A DNA stretch of 45,080 nt from an uncultured Pseudomonadota bacterium (GTDB taxonomy: Bacteria > Myxococcota_A > UBA796 > JAFGLY01): positions 1 through 45,080 of the forward strand of contig CALDOK010000268.1 in assembly GCA_937912125.1 (NCBI GenBank), read 5' to 3'. This document shows, one piece after another, positions 22,958 through 32,535 of the stretch. A program made the translations under genes and the position numbers. Within the stretch, counting starts at the first letter, position 1. Each line of letters opens with the position of its first letter. The notes below the pieces were generated by a model that saw only the letters and a list, made by a program, of their open reading frames with translations, did not search any database and had not been told where the DNA came from.

Positions 22958-22987
22958 TTGCCCGTGAAGCCGAGCTTGGGCTATGCT
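22958..22987 (+). promoter_or_regulatory. Candidate promoter for pilC-pilS-pilR
   Basis: TTGCCC (22958-22963) and TATGCT (22982-22987) are separated by 18 bp, a plausible sigma-70-type pair. The predicted start is near 22994, giving a leader of about 25 bases with AGAGG before ATG 23020. Confidence 0.45.
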
Positions 22988-23019
22988 CCGGTGTCGGATT
23001 CGTTTCTTCAGAGGTCGGC

Positions 23020-24246
<1,227 letters not shown>

Positions 24247-24271
24247 CCGGCCGCCTCGCGGCAACGGCACC

Positions 24272-25909
24272 ATGAGTCAAGCCTCCGCGCTCGAAGCCGA
24301 CCGCATCGACGCACCGTCGGCGCCCGCTACTCCGCCCTCCGCCCATGGCGGCGTGACGAAGTACATCTTCGCGCGCCTGGTGCTGGTCTCGGGGCTGTTC
24401 CTCTGGGCGGCCTATGCGGTCTTCCGGCAGCCCGAGACCCTGCTCTCCCTGAACCGGCTCTTCCTGCTGGCGGGCGCCACCTTCCTGTTCATGGGCGTGA
24501 GCGCCGCCATGGTCAGGCGCTTCGGCGCCCACCGGGCCTTCGTCCTGGTGCAGCTGCTGTTCGACTCAGCGCTGGTCACCCTCTTCGTCCAGCTCACCGG
24601 CGGCCTGCACTCCGTCTTCTTCATCCTCTACTTCATGAACATCGTGGCCGCGGCCATCCTGGTCCCACGCCGCAGGGCCGGCCTGATGATCACGGCGGTC
24701 AACGCCCTGGCCTTCGTGGCCTCCACCTTCGTGGTGGCCTTCTTCGTGGCCGAGGAGCCCATGGCCGGCGCAGGCACCGCCTCGCTGTACATGGACATCC
24801 TGCTGCGCGTGTTCGGCTTCATGCTGATCGGCTTCCTGACCAACCAGCTGGCCGTGCGCTCCCAGCAGGCCGATGCGGCCCTGGCCCAGCAGCAGGAGAC
24901 CACCCGGGTCCTCGAAGAAGAGCACGGACTCATCGTCCAGAGCGTGCTCTCGGGGATCCTCACCGTGGACGGCCTGGGCGTCATCCGCACGGCCAATCCC
25001 GCCGCCCTGGCCCGCCTGGGCACCTGTGAAGGGCGCCCCCTGGCCACCATCCTGCCAGGCCTGAAGCGCTACACCGACGGGCAGGAGATCACCATGCGGG
25101 GCCCCGAAGAGCCCCTCACCCTGCTCTGCTACCGCAGCCCCCTGGGCATGTCCGGCGGCGAGGTGGTCGTCTTCGAGGACGTCACCGCCCTGCGCGTATA
25201 CGAGGCGGCGCGCAAGCGCGAGGAGCGCCTGGCCGGCGTAGGTCGCATCGCCGCGGGCATCGCCCACGAGATCCGCAACCCCCTGGCCAGCCTCTCGGGC
25301 GCCATCCAGCTGCTCAAGGACGAACAGGCGGGCCCACTGCTGGACATCGCCCAGCGCGAGGTGCTGCGGCTGAACGATCTGGTGGGTGAGTTCCTGGCCT
25401 CCGCCCGCCCCATCGAGCTGCGAATCGAGACGGTCTCGGTCACCGCGGTGGTGGACGAGGTGGTGGAGGCCTTCAGCAAGGACCCCCGCTACGGCGAGCT
25501 GGTGGACATCGTGGTGGCCGAGGACGAGCCGGGCGACAGCTCGGCGCAGGTGGACGGGGACAGGCTCCGCCAGATGCTCTGGAACCTCCTGCTGAACGCA
25601 GCACAGGCCATGCCCGAGGGCGGCACCATCCACCTGCGCGTGGGCACCACCGAGCACCGCTTCACCATCGAGCTTCGGGACGAGGGCACCGGCATCTCCG
25701 AAGAGGAGCTGGGCAGAGTGTTCGACCCCTTCTACACCACCCGACAGGGCGGCACGGGCCTGGGCCTGGCCAACGTGGACCGCCTGGCCCGCGCCCACGG
25801 GGGATCGGTCGTGGTGCAGTCCAGGGTAGGAACGGGTACCACCTTCACCCTGGACTTCCCTCGCGTCCAAGGGCGTGGCCGACCCGACCGCTCCACCTAC
25901 AGAGAGTGA
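24272..25909 (+). CDS. pilS: Sensor histidine kinase PilS
   Basis: Predicted 545-residue kinase of the PilS-PilR system that senses pilin levels. It has six N-terminal membrane helices (about 30-195) and a PAS domain near 225-305 (VDGLGVIRTANPAALARLG, VVVFEDVTALRVYEAARKRE). The phosphoacceptor helix is GIAHEIRNPLASLSGAIQLL, with His 332. The ATPase domain has N-box LLNAAQAM, G1 DEGTGI and G2 GGTGLGLANV. All catalytic boxes are intact. The gene sits between pilC and pilR and ends one base before the pilR start, so coordinate expression is expected. Confidence 0.94.
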   Translation: MSQASALEADRIDAPSAPATPPSAHGGVTKYIFARLVLVSGLFLWAAYAVFRQPETLLSLNRLFLLAGATFLFMGVSAAMVRRFGAHRAFVLVQLLFDSALVTLFVQLTGGLHSVFFILYFMNIVAAAILVPRRRAGLMITAVNALAFVASTFVVAFFVAEEPMAGAGTASLYMDILLRVFGFMLIGFLTNQLAVRSQQADAALAQQQETTRVLEEEHGLIVQSVLSGILTVDGLGVIRTANPAALARLGTCEGRPLATILPGLKRYTDGQEITMRGPEEPLTLLCYRSPLGMSGGEVVVFEDVTALRVYEAARKREERLAGVGRIAAGIAHEIRNPLASLSGAIQLLKDEQAGPLLDIAQREVLRLNDLVGEFLASARPIELRIETVSVTAVVDEVVEAFSKDPRYGELVDIVVAEDEPGDSSAQVDGDRLRQMLWNLLLNAAQAMPEGGTIHLRVGTTEHRFTIELRDEGTGISEEELGRVFDPFYTTRQGGTGLGLANVDRLARAHGGSVVVQSRVGTGTTFTLDFPRVQGRGRPDRSTYRE

Positions 25910-25910
25910 C

Positions 25911-27305
25911 ATGAGCAAGCAACGCATCCTGGTGGTGGACGACGAGCGCTCCATGCGCGAGTTCCTGGGCATCCTGCTCGAGCGCGAGGGCTACGAGGTG
26001 GAGAAGGCGGGTACGGCAGAGCTGGGCCTCGCGGCCTTCGAGCGCAACCCCCACGACCTGGTGCTCACCGACCTGAACCTGCCGGGCATGAGCGGGCTCG
26101 ACCTGCTCAGGCTGCTCAAGACCCGCGCCGCCTCGAGCGCCAGGGACGTCCCCGTGATCATGATCACCGCCTACGGCACCGCCGCCACCGCGGTCGAGGC
26201 CATGAAGCGGGGCGCCTTCGACTACGTGATGAAGCCCTTCAACAACGACGAGCTCAAGCTGCTCGCCCGCCGCGCCCTGGACATGCGCGCCCTGGGGGAA
26301 GAGAACCTCCGCCTCAAGACCGAGCTGCGCGACCGCTACCACTACCACACCCTGGTGGGCTCCAGCCCGGCCATGCAGGAGGTCTACGCCCTGATCGAGC
26401 GGGTCAAGGACACCCGCATCAACTCGCTGATCGAGGGCGAGAGCGGCACAGGCAAGGAGCTGGTGGCCCGGGCCATCCACTTCAGCGGCGTGCGCCGCGA
26501 CCACCCCTTCGTGGCCGTCAACTGCGGGGCCATCCCGGAGAACCTCATCGAGAGCGAGCTGTTCGGCTACAAGAAGGGGGCCTTCACCGGGGCCCAGCGA
26601 GACAAGATCGGCTTCTTCGCCGCCGCGGACAAGGGCACCATCTTCCTGGACGAGATCGGTGAGATGCCCCTGCTCACCCAGGTCAAGGTGCTCCGCGCCA
26701 TCCAGGAGAAGAAAGTCAACCCGGTAGGCAGCACCGAAGAACGCAGCGTGGACGTCCGCATCCTGGCCGCCACCAACAAGGAGCTCGAGGCCGAGGTGCG
26801 CCTGGGCGCCTTCCGCGAAGACCTCTTCTACCGGCTCAACGTCATCACCATCCGGGTCCCTCCCCTCCGGGAACGCCGCGCCGACATCATCGAGCTGGCC
26901 CGCCACTTCATCGCCCGGCATGCCAAGGAATACGGCAAGCCCATCGAGGGGCTGACCCCCGACACCGCCCGCCTGCTCCAGCACCACGACTTCCCGGGCA
27001 ACGTGCGCGAGCTCGAGAACCTCATCGAGCGCTCGGTGGCCTTGGCTCCCGGCCCCCGCATCACCGCCGATCTGCTCCCGGACAAGTTCCGGCCGCGTGA
27101 CGACACCTCCCTCGAGGACAACCAGATCTCCTTCCCCTCCGAGGGCATCGAGCTGGACGAGCGCATTCGATCCTACGAGTACACCTGGCTCACCCGGGCC
27201 CTGGACGAAGCCGGGGGCAACAAGACCAAGGCCGCCGATCTGCTGGGCATGAGCTTCCGATCCTTCCGATATCGACTTCAGAAGCACGGCATCAGCACCG
27301 ACTAG
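25911..27305 (+). CDS. pilR: Sigma-54-dependent response regulator PilR
   Basis: Predicted 464-residue activator. The start ATG 25911 (MSKQRILVVDDE) is preceded by AGAGAG and fits the receiver domain. The upstream in-frame start at 25875 would overlap pilS and add 12 unneeded residues. The receiver has Asp 10/11 and phosphoacceptor Asp 54 (LVLTDLNLPG). The AAA+ domain has Walker A GESGTGKE, the sigma-54-contacting GAFTGA loop and Walker B GTIFLDEIGEM. R-finger-type segments (LFYRLNVITI, FPGNVRELENLIERSVAL) and a C-terminal HTH (NKTKAADLLGMSFRSFRYRL) follow. PilR activates pilA transcription with sigma-54; a matching promoter lies directly downstream at 27453. The gene order is the one found in Myxococcus. 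Confidence 0.96.
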   Translation: MSKQRILVVDDERSMREFLGILLEREGYEVEKAGTAELGLAAFERNPHDLVLTDLNLPGMSGLDLLRLLKTRAASSARDVPVIMITAYGTAATAVEAMKRGAFDYVMKPFNNDELKLLARRALDMRALGEENLRLKTELRDRYHYHTLVGSSPAMQEVYALIERVKDTRINSLIEGESGTGKELVARAIHFSGVRRDHPFVAVNCGAIPENLIESELFGYKKGAFTGAQRDKIGFFAAADKGTIFLDEIGEMPLLTQVKVLRAIQEKKVNPVGSTEERSVDVRILAATNKELEAEVRLGAFREDLFYRLNVITIRVPPLRERRADIIELARHFIARHAKEYGKPIEGLTPDTARLLQHHDFPGNVRELENLIERSVALAPGPRITADLLPDKFRPRDDTSLEDNQISFPSEGIELDERIRSYEYTWLTRALDEAGGNKTKAADLLGMSFRSFRYRLQKHGISTD

Positions 27306-27310
27306 CGCGG

Positions 27311-27349
27311 GGAGTCACCCCGGACTCCAGAGAGCCGGATCGGGGTGAC
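27311..27349 (+). terminator. Two mutually exclusive hairpins after pilR
   Basis: ggagtc/gactcc (27311-27316 with 27323-27328) and gtcacccc/ggggtgac (27314-27321 with 27342-27349) share bases and cannot form together. The second has a perfect 8-bp stem. No T tract follows. They may end pilR transcription, or the GTCACC/GGTGAC arms may be activator sites on DNA. Confidence 0.4.
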
Positions 27350-27395
27350 GCTAAATGTCATGTATGACAATATTTGTCAGGCAGATGGTGACGCT
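27344..27395. promoter_or_regulatory. Putative PilR enhancer region upstream of pilA
   Basis: A 9-bp direct repeat, ggtgacgct, occurs at 27344-27352 and 27387-27395, 43 bp apart (about four helical turns). Between the copies lie TGTCA (27356), TGACA (27365) and TGTCA (27375), which form overlapping inverted repeats. Pseudomonas PilR sites contain a TGTC core, so this fits an enhancer. It lies about 85-135 bp upstream of the predicted pilA start. Outside this region and the promoter, the 226-bp pilR-pilA gap holds nothing else recognisable. Confidence 0.6.
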
Positions 27396-27452
27396 TTTCG
27401 ACATGCCGCGACGATCTTCGTCCAAAACGTAGGTTCTTCCGTCCGCCGGGGC

Positions 27453-27469
27453 TTGGCACGTATCTTGAT
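27453..27469 (+). promoter_or_regulatory. Sigma-54 promoter of pilA
   Basis: TTGGCACG-TATC-TTGAT matches the sigma-54 consensus (TTGGCACG-N4-TTGCW) at all positions of the -24 box; the -12 box has GA where GC is usual. The predicted start is near 27479, giving a leader of about 52 bases with GGAGA before the pilA ATG. Confidence 0.82.
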
Positions 27470-27531
27470 GTATATGTGAGCGTTCCTACGAGAACCACCC
27501 ACCCCCAGAAACACCACACGGAGAAACCACC

Positions 27532-27969
27532 ATGAAGAAGGGCTTCACCCTCGTCGAGCTCATGATCGTCGTCGCCATCATCGGCATCCTCGCCGCGATC
27601 GCCATCCCGAACTTCGTCGACATGCAGTACCGCGCCAAGCGCGCCGAGCTGCCGCCCAACGTCGACGGCATCAAGACCGCCGAGATCGCCTACGAGGCCG
27701 CCTTCGACGCCTTTATGGACGTCACCGCCGCTCCGTCCAGCCTCCCCGGCAAGACCGCTGTGGCCTGGCCCGCCGCTACCGGCTTCGACACCCTCGGCTG
27801 GGAGCCCTCCGGCAACGTCCGTGGCCAGTACAGCGTCGCCGACTCCTCCGCGAGAGACTTCACCGTCACGGGCGAGTGTGACGTGGACGGCGACACCGAC
27901 TCGGCCATCTACACCGCCACCAAGTCCGTCTCCGCGACCCTCAACTCTGGCGACCTGCAGGTCTACTAG
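27532..27969 (+). CDS. pilA: Type IV major pilin PilA
   Basis: Predicted 145-residue prepilin with a very short leader (MKKG) cleaved before [20 protein letters not shown] by prepilin peptidase; Glu +5 is present. The helix continues into [20 protein letters not shown], a form common in deltaproteobacterial pilins. The globular part contains the [16 protein letters not shown] segment and a [12 protein letters not shown] loop that could bind calcium. Only one Cys is present, so the C-terminal disulfide typical of Pseudomonas pilins cannot form. The gene has its own sigma-54 promoter and a strong terminator, consistent with high monocistronic expression. Confidence 0.95.
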   Translation: MKKGFTLVELMIVVAIIGILAAIAIPNFVDMQYRAKRAELPPNVDGIKTAEIAYEAAFDAFMDVTAAPSSLPGKTAVAWPAATGFDTLGWEPSGNVRGQYSVADSSARDFTVTGECDVDGDTDSAIYTATKSVSATLNSGDLQVY

Positions 27970-27990
27970 TCCTCGCGGATCGCAAGCTCG

Positions 27991-28025
27991 AGCCGGCGGC
28001 ACTCAGGTGCCGCCGGCTTTCGTTT
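27991..28025 (+). terminator. Rho-independent terminator of pilA
   Basis: A perfect 12-bp stem (agccggcggcac / gtgccgccggct) with a TCAG loop is followed by TTTCGTTT, 22 bases after the pilA stop. This is the strongest terminator in the window. Confidence 0.92.
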
Positions 28026-28077
28026 GTGCCGAGATCCCCGTCGAAAGCCGCCTCCAGGCAGGCGCTGGCAGGAGGGG

Positions 28078-28134
28078 CTCGACAGCGCGGCGCTTAGCCC
28101 CTAATCCTAGGAGATCGGACCGCCTCGACAGCGC
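28078..28134. repeat. 11-bp direct repeat upstream of the HelD-like gene
   Basis: ctcgacagcgc occurs at 28078-28088 and 28124-28134, 46 bp apart, in the 185-bp gap between pilA and the helicase gene. A palindromic cctagg lies between them. A regulatory role is possible but unproven; no clear -35/-10 pair was seen. Confidence 0.3.
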
Positions 28135-28154
28135 CACGCCTGCAGCACGAGCCC

Positions 28155-30275
28155 ATGCCAGAAACCTCGAAAGATCGGGACCACACTCCCCTCGCTTCCG
28201 ACGACACTCCCGCCATGGTCCAGGAGGAGCAGCTCCTGCTGGCGGACAACCGCAGGGTCTTGCTCGAGCATCCCAGCGGAGCGGGCGCCAGCGATCAGGA
28301 CGCGCTGGCAGAGATGACCGCCCTGCGCGACGCCGTCGGCACCGCCAAGACCGAGGACCTCGGGTCGCTCTTCCAGCAGTACGACCAGCTCACCCAGCGG
28401 GTCAAGCAGCTGCAGAGCCGGGCTGGCGAGCTGCAGGTAGACCCGGACTGCCCCTACTTCGCCCACCTGGCCGTCTCGGACCGGCGCGGGCCGCGAGATC
28501 TCTTCCTGGGCCGCGCCACACGCCTGGACAACGGCCTGCGCATCGTGGACTGGCGCAACGCGCCGGTGAGCGGCATCTTCTACCGCTACCGCGAGGGTGA
28601 AGAGTACGAAGAGCAGCTGGGCGACGTGCTCCTCGAGGGCCGGGTCCTGGCCCGCCGCACCCTGGGCATCACCGCAGCCCAGCTGCATCGTGTAGACACC
28701 GACAGCGAGACCTGGGTGCGCGATGGCGAGGGCTGGCGCAGCGTCCCCCAGGGCAGCTCCAAGCTCGCGGGGGGAGCCGGGAGCGCCTTCCGGGTCCGCG
28801 AAGGCCCCGCACGCATGGGCACAGGGCGGCAGCTCCGCGCCGACAAGCACCTCCCCGAGATCGCCGCGCTGATCGATCCCGCGCAGTTCGAGCTCATCAC
28901 CATGCCGGGCAGTGGGCTGGTGGCCATCCGCGGAGGCGCGGGCAGCGGCAAGACCACCGTGGCGCTGCACCGCATCGCCTACCTGGCCTACGCTGAACCC
29001 CTGCGCTTCCACCCCCACCGCATGATCATCCTGGTCTGGGGCAAGGCGCTCGAGGCCTACGTCGCCCATGTGCTGCCCGCCCTGGGGGTCGAGGGTGTGC
29101 TGGTCTCCACCTGGGAAGCCTGGGCGCGCAGCATGCGCACCCGCCACTTCGGGCGGCTGCCCCGCAAGGTCCGCGACGACACGCCCAGCGCCCTGTCCCA
29201 GCTCAAGCTCCACCACGGCCTGGCCAACATCCTCGTGCGCCGCATCCAGAATCGCACCGCCGAAGCCAAGGGCATCGAGGCCCTGGACGACTTCGTCAGC
29301 CTGCTGGCCGATGGGCCCGAGGTGGTGCGCGAGATCGGCCGCACCCACCCCGGTGACTTCAGCGCCAAGCAGCTCGCGCAGGCGGGCCGACAGCTGCAGG
29401 ATCAGGCCGCGGGCCTGCGCGCCTGGCTCGAGGGTGATCGCGACAACGACCTGCTGCTCGACCCCGAAGACGACGCCCTGCTGCTGCGCTGCTGGCAGCT
29501 GCGGGTGGGCCCGCTGCGCTCGCGCCGCCAGCGGAGCCTGAGCTACGCCCACCTGGTCATCGACGAGGTCCAGGACTTCTCGGCCCTCGAGGTGCGCGTG
29601 GCCCTCGAGTGCCTCGACCAGGGCAAGTCCGCCACCATCGCGGGCGACACCGCCCAGCACATCCTGCAGGGCACAGGCTTCACCAACTGGGAGAGCTTCT
29701 TCGAGCAGCTCTCCCTCGAGGGCACCGTGGTGGAGACCCTGCGCGTCGCCTACCGCTCTACCCACCAGATCGCGAGTTTTGGGCTGCTGCTGCTGGCGGA
29801 CGACCACGGCGAGCCTCCCCCGCGCACCGTGCGCGATGGCCCCCCGGTCGAGCTGTTCCGCTTCTCCGACCACGGCGCCTGCGTGGCCTTCCTCGGCGAC
29901 GCCCTGCGAGGTCTGGCCGAGAACGAGCCCATGGCCAATGTGGCCCTGATCACCCCCGACGCCGACACCGCCCGGCTCTACCACCGGGGCCTCGAGCGGG
30001 CCGAGGTGCCCGGGCTGCACCTGGTGCTCGAGCAGGACTTCCACTTCGAGCCGGGCATCGAGCTCTGCCCCATCCAGGACGTCAAGGGCCTCGAGTTCGA
30101 CTATGTGGTCCTCATCGAGGCCACCGCGCGGTACTACCCGGACACCGCGCTGGCCCGCCGGCAGCTCCATGTGGGGGCCACCAGGGCCATCCACCAGCTC
30201 TGGCTCACCTCCGTGGGCACCCCCGCCGCCCCCATCCGCGACATCCTCGACTCGCCGGGCGAGCCCACACCATGA
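28155..30275 (+). CDS. HelD-like UvrD/Rep-family helicase
   Basis: Predicted 706-residue SF1 ATPase. The N-terminal third has the HelD-type layout: a helical arm (to about 95), then PYFAHLAVSD and LFLGRATRLDNGLRIVDWRN with APVSGIFYRYREGEEY. Walker A is GGAGSGKTTVALHR, starting at residue 260. Walker B is HLVIDEVQDFS. Later motifs are GDTAQHI, LRVAYRSTHQI, QDVKGLEFDYVVLIE and the motif VI HVGATRA. HelD proteins bind RNA polymerase and clear or recycle stalled complexes in Bacillus and actinobacteria. Whether this protein does the same is inferred; a DNA repair role is possible. It overlaps the next gene by the ATGA of 30272. Confidence 0.85.
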   Translation: MPETSKDRDHTPLASDDTPAMVQEEQLLLADNRRVLLEHPSGAGASDQDALAEMTALRDAVGTAKTEDLGSLFQQYDQLTQRVKQLQSRAGELQVDPDCPYFAHLAVSDRRGPRDLFLGRATRLDNGLRIVDWRNAPVSGIFYRYREGEEYEEQLGDVLLEGRVLARRTLGITAAQLHRVDTDSETWVRDGEGWRSVPQGSSKLAGGAGSAFRVREGPARMGTGRQLRADKHLPEIAALIDPAQFELITMPGSGLVAIRGGAGSGKTTVALHRIAYLAYAEPLRFHPHRMIILVWGKALEAYVAHVLPALGVEGVLVSTWEAWARSMRTRHFGRLPRKVRDDTPSALSQLKLHHGLANILVRRIQNRTAEAKGIEALDDFVSLLADGPEVVREIGRTHPGDFSAKQLAQAGRQLQDQAAGLRAWLEGDRDNDLLLDPEDDALLLRCWQLRVGPLRSRRQRSLSYAHLVIDEVQDFSALEVRVALECLDQGKSATIAGDTAQHILQGTGFTNWESFFEQLSLEGTVVETLRVAYRSTHQIASFGLLLLADDHGEPPPRTVRDGPPVELFRFSDHGACVAFLGDALRGLAENEPMANVALITPDADTARLYHRGLERAEVPGLHLVLEQDFHFEPGIELCPIQDVKGLEFDYVVLIEATARYYPDTALARRQLHVGATRAIHQLWLTSVGTPAAPIRDILDSPGEPTP

Positions 30276-31288
30276 CCCCTCTCGATCCCGAGGCCGTCCT
30301 CGAGCGCCTGCGCGCAGGCGCCCTCGACGCCCTGATCGACCTGTGCCTGGACGAGCTGCTGGCGCGCCCCGTCTCCCAGCTCGTCTCCCCTGGCTTCGTG
30401 GCCCAGCGCGCGGTGGCCGTGCTGCGCCAAGCGGCGGCCTCTCCCACCCTCGAGCCCTGGCTCACGGAACAGCTGGCCACCCTCCGCGCCCAGCTGATCC
30501 TGCCCGATGATAGCGGGCGGGCCTTCCCTCCCGACGAGAACCTCCGCACCCACCTGCCCCGGGAGCTGACGGATCCCATCGAGGAGCTGCTGGCCGAGCC
30601 CTACCTGCCCGATCGGGAGTTGGTCCTGCGGCTGCTGGACCACCACGCCATGCACAGCCTGATCCAGGAGGTGCTCCACGCCACCCTGGTGCGCTTCGCC
30701 CGCAAGATGCGCAGCCTCAAGCCCGACACCTCGCGCCTGCGCTCGGGGCTGGGCAAGCGGGTTCCAACCGGGCTGTCCAGGCTCAAGGATCTCGGCAGCG
30801 GCATGGTCTCGGTGGTGGGATCCGAGCTCGAGGCCCAGCTGGACCAGCGCGTGGGCGAGTACGTCAACCAGGCCATCAGCGCTGTCCTGGGCCACGTCGC
30901 CACCCTGCTGACGGCCCCCGAGCGGGCCGCGACCATGGGGGACTGGCGCGCATACGGCCTCCGCGTCGTGCTGGACACCGAGCTCGAGGCCTTCGCCGCC
31001 GAGGCGCGCAAGCTGGACCCCGATCACGCCGTGGCCGCCACCGCAGGGGCCGTGCGAGCCCTGGCTGCCCGCGAGACCCTCGAGGGCGAACTGACCGAGC
31101 TGGTGCGCCGGGCCATGGCTCCCTGGGAGCAGCAGACCATCGGCGCGCTCCTGCAGACCCTGGGGCTCGAGCAGGCACTGCGCGAGACATGGCGGGAGTG
31201 GCTGGGCGAGCAGCTGTCGCCGGTGCTGGAGACCACAGCATTCCGAGCCTGGTTACAGGCTCTGCTGGGGACGACAGACCAGACCTGA
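30272..31288 (+). CDS. Uncharacterised helical protein coupled to HelD-like gene
   Basis: Predicted 338-residue soluble protein of no family I recognise. It is nearly all alpha-helical and acidic-basic mixed, with no signal peptide. Segments include LERLRAGALDALIDLCLDEL, LPRELTDPIEELLAEPYLPD, HHAMHSLIQEVLHATLVRFA, QRVGEYVNQAISAVLGHVAT and LVRRAMAPWEQQTIGALLQT. The ATG overlaps the helicase stop (ATGA), so the products are made in step and may interact. It could be a partner or adaptor of the helicase; this is inference from gene coupling only. Confidence 0.75.
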   Translation: MTPLDPEAVLERLRAGALDALIDLCLDELLARPVSQLVSPGFVAQRAVAVLRQAAASPTLEPWLTEQLATLRAQLILPDDSGRAFPPDENLRTHLPRELTDPIEELLAEPYLPDRELVLRLLDHHAMHSLIQEVLHATLVRFARKMRSLKPDTSRLRSGLGKRVPTGLSRLKDLGSGMVSVVGSELEAQLDQRVGEYVNQAISAVLGHVATLLTAPERAATMGDWRAYGLRVVLDTELEAFAAEARKLDPDHAVAATAGAVRALAARETLEGELTELVRRAMAPWEQQTIGALLQTLGLEQALRETWREWLGEQLSPVLETTAFRAWLQALLGTTDQT

Positions 31289-31343
31289 TAGCATGCCCAC
31301 TTCGCACCGATAGGCCTCTCCCATTGCCCTTCCAGGAGCATCC

Positions 31344-32498
31344 ATGGAGTCGACCAGCACCCGCCTCTCCCTCCTCCTGACCGCGCTCTCAGAGCGGGAC
31401 TCGATCCAGCAGGCGCTGCTCGAGCTGCCCCTGCCCGCCGATCAGCTCGAGCGCGCGGCGGCCTTGTTCCAGGCTCCCGACTACTTGGTCGACGACGTGC
31501 TCGTCGAAGAGTCCTCCCAAGACGTCGACACCATCATGTTCCTGGTCGACGGCAAGGCCGATGCCCTGGTGCGCCCCACCACGGTGGACGGCCGCCCGGG
31601 CGAGCCGCAGGTGGTCGGTCACCTCGAGCCCCTGGACGTGATCGGAGAGATCGGCCTGGTCATGCGCTCACCGCGCACGGCCACGGTCAAGGCCACCACC
31701 TCGGTGCAGGCGCTGACCATCGATCTGGACTCCCTGGCCCAGCTGCTGCAGATCCACCCGGGGCTGGCCAATGCGCTGGTGCGCTGGTGCGCCCAGAACG
31801 CCGCCGAGAAGATCGGCCGCACCCGCTGGATGCACGACGAAGCCTACCCCATCGGCATGGAGGTCAAGGGCGACCAGGACCTGGGCGCCGCCCAGATGCC
31901 CGCCCCGGACTTCGCCCTGGCCGACATCGAGCGCCGCTACGTCTCCAAGAGCGCCAAGACCACCGCGCTGATCCGCACACGCCTGCAGGCCCTTCGCTGC
32001 TTCGAGTGGGAGAAGGAAGAGGTCACCGAAGAGGTCGCCAAGCTCTTCGCGTTGGTCAAGGTGCCCTCACGCCGAGGCATCCTGGCCGAAGGCGAGCTGG
32101 GCGAGAGCCTGCTGATCATGTCCAAGGGCATCGCCAACATCCGCAAGCGCGATGGCGAGCTGGTCCACGGCTGGGTCGCCAGCCACCTGCGGCCGGTCCA
32201 CACGCTGCTGGGCGAGGTGGCCTTCCTCAACCCCGGCGCCCGCACCGGCACCGTGCTGGCCGCCACCGCCTGCGAGCTGCTGGAGATCGAGATCGGCGCC
32301 GTGCCCGCGCTGGTCGCCTGCGCCCCGCGCCTGGCGCAGCACCTGCACCTCGGCCTGCTGCGCGCGGTGTGCCCGAAGCTGGCCGAGACCTCCGCCTACC
32401 GCGCGACCGTAGAGGCCGTGGCCCAGGGCGACTGGGAGCAGTGGTTCGTCGAGGATGACTACTACACCAGCAAGCTCAAGGCGCTGGACCTCAAGTAG
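31344..32498 (+). CDS. Protein with two cyclic-nucleotide-binding domains
   Basis: Predicted 384-residue soluble protein with two CNB domains and no obvious effector domain. The first (about 45-150) has a canonical phosphate-binding cassette, GEIGLVMRSPRTATVKA, with the Glu and Arg that hold a cyclic nucleotide. The second (about 235-345) has LLGEVAFLNPGARTGTVLAA, also with Glu and Arg. Long helices join the two (MPAPDFALADIERRYVSKSA). It lacks the HTH of CRP-type regulators, a kinase domain and membrane helices, so it may act through protein contacts, as the regulatory subunit of PKA does. ATG 31344 has AGGAG six bases upstream. The gene appears monocistronic. Confidence 0.85.
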   Translation: MESTSTRLSLLLTALSERDSIQQALLELPLPADQLERAAALFQAPDYLVDDVLVEESSQDVDTIMFLVDGKADALVRPTTVDGRPGEPQVVGHLEPLDVIGEIGLVMRSPRTATVKATTSVQALTIDLDSLAQLLQIHPGLANALVRWCAQNAAEKIGRTRWMHDEAYPIGMEVKGDQDLGAAQMPAPDFALADIERRYVSKSAKTTALIRTRLQALRCFEWEKEEVTEEVAKLFALVKVPSRRGILAEGELGESLLIMSKGIANIRKRDGELVHGWVASHLRPVHTLLGEVAFLNPGARTGTVLAATACELLEIEIGAVPALVACAPRLAQHLHLGLLRAVCPKLAETSAYRATVEAVAQGDWEQWFVEDDYYTSKLKALDLK

Positions 32499-32501
32499 GG
32501 A

Positions 32502-32527
32502 GCTGTCAGCCATTCGCTGTCAGCCAT
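32502..32527. repeat. 12-bp direct repeat before the PHP lipoprotein gene
   Basis: gctgtcagccat occurs twice (32502-32513 and 32516-32527), with a 14-bp period, in the 37-bp gap between the CNB gene and the PHP-domain gene. It may be a slippage product or part of a dispersed repeat family. Confidence 0.45.
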
Positions 32528-32535
32528 CAGCACCC

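Noticed and set aside
25875..25910. Longer N-terminus for PilR
   Set aside because: It overlaps the pilS coding end and precedes a well-placed ATG with AGAGAG that starts exactly at the receiver domain.
27532..27969. Pseudopilin of a type II secretion system
   Set aside because: The gene lies directly after pilR with a sigma-54 promoter in the pilC-S-R-A order, and there are no gsp genes.
28078..28134. Attachment-site pair (11-bp direct repeat)
   Set aside because: No integrase or mobile gene lies between or near the copies; the repeats are only 46 bp apart.
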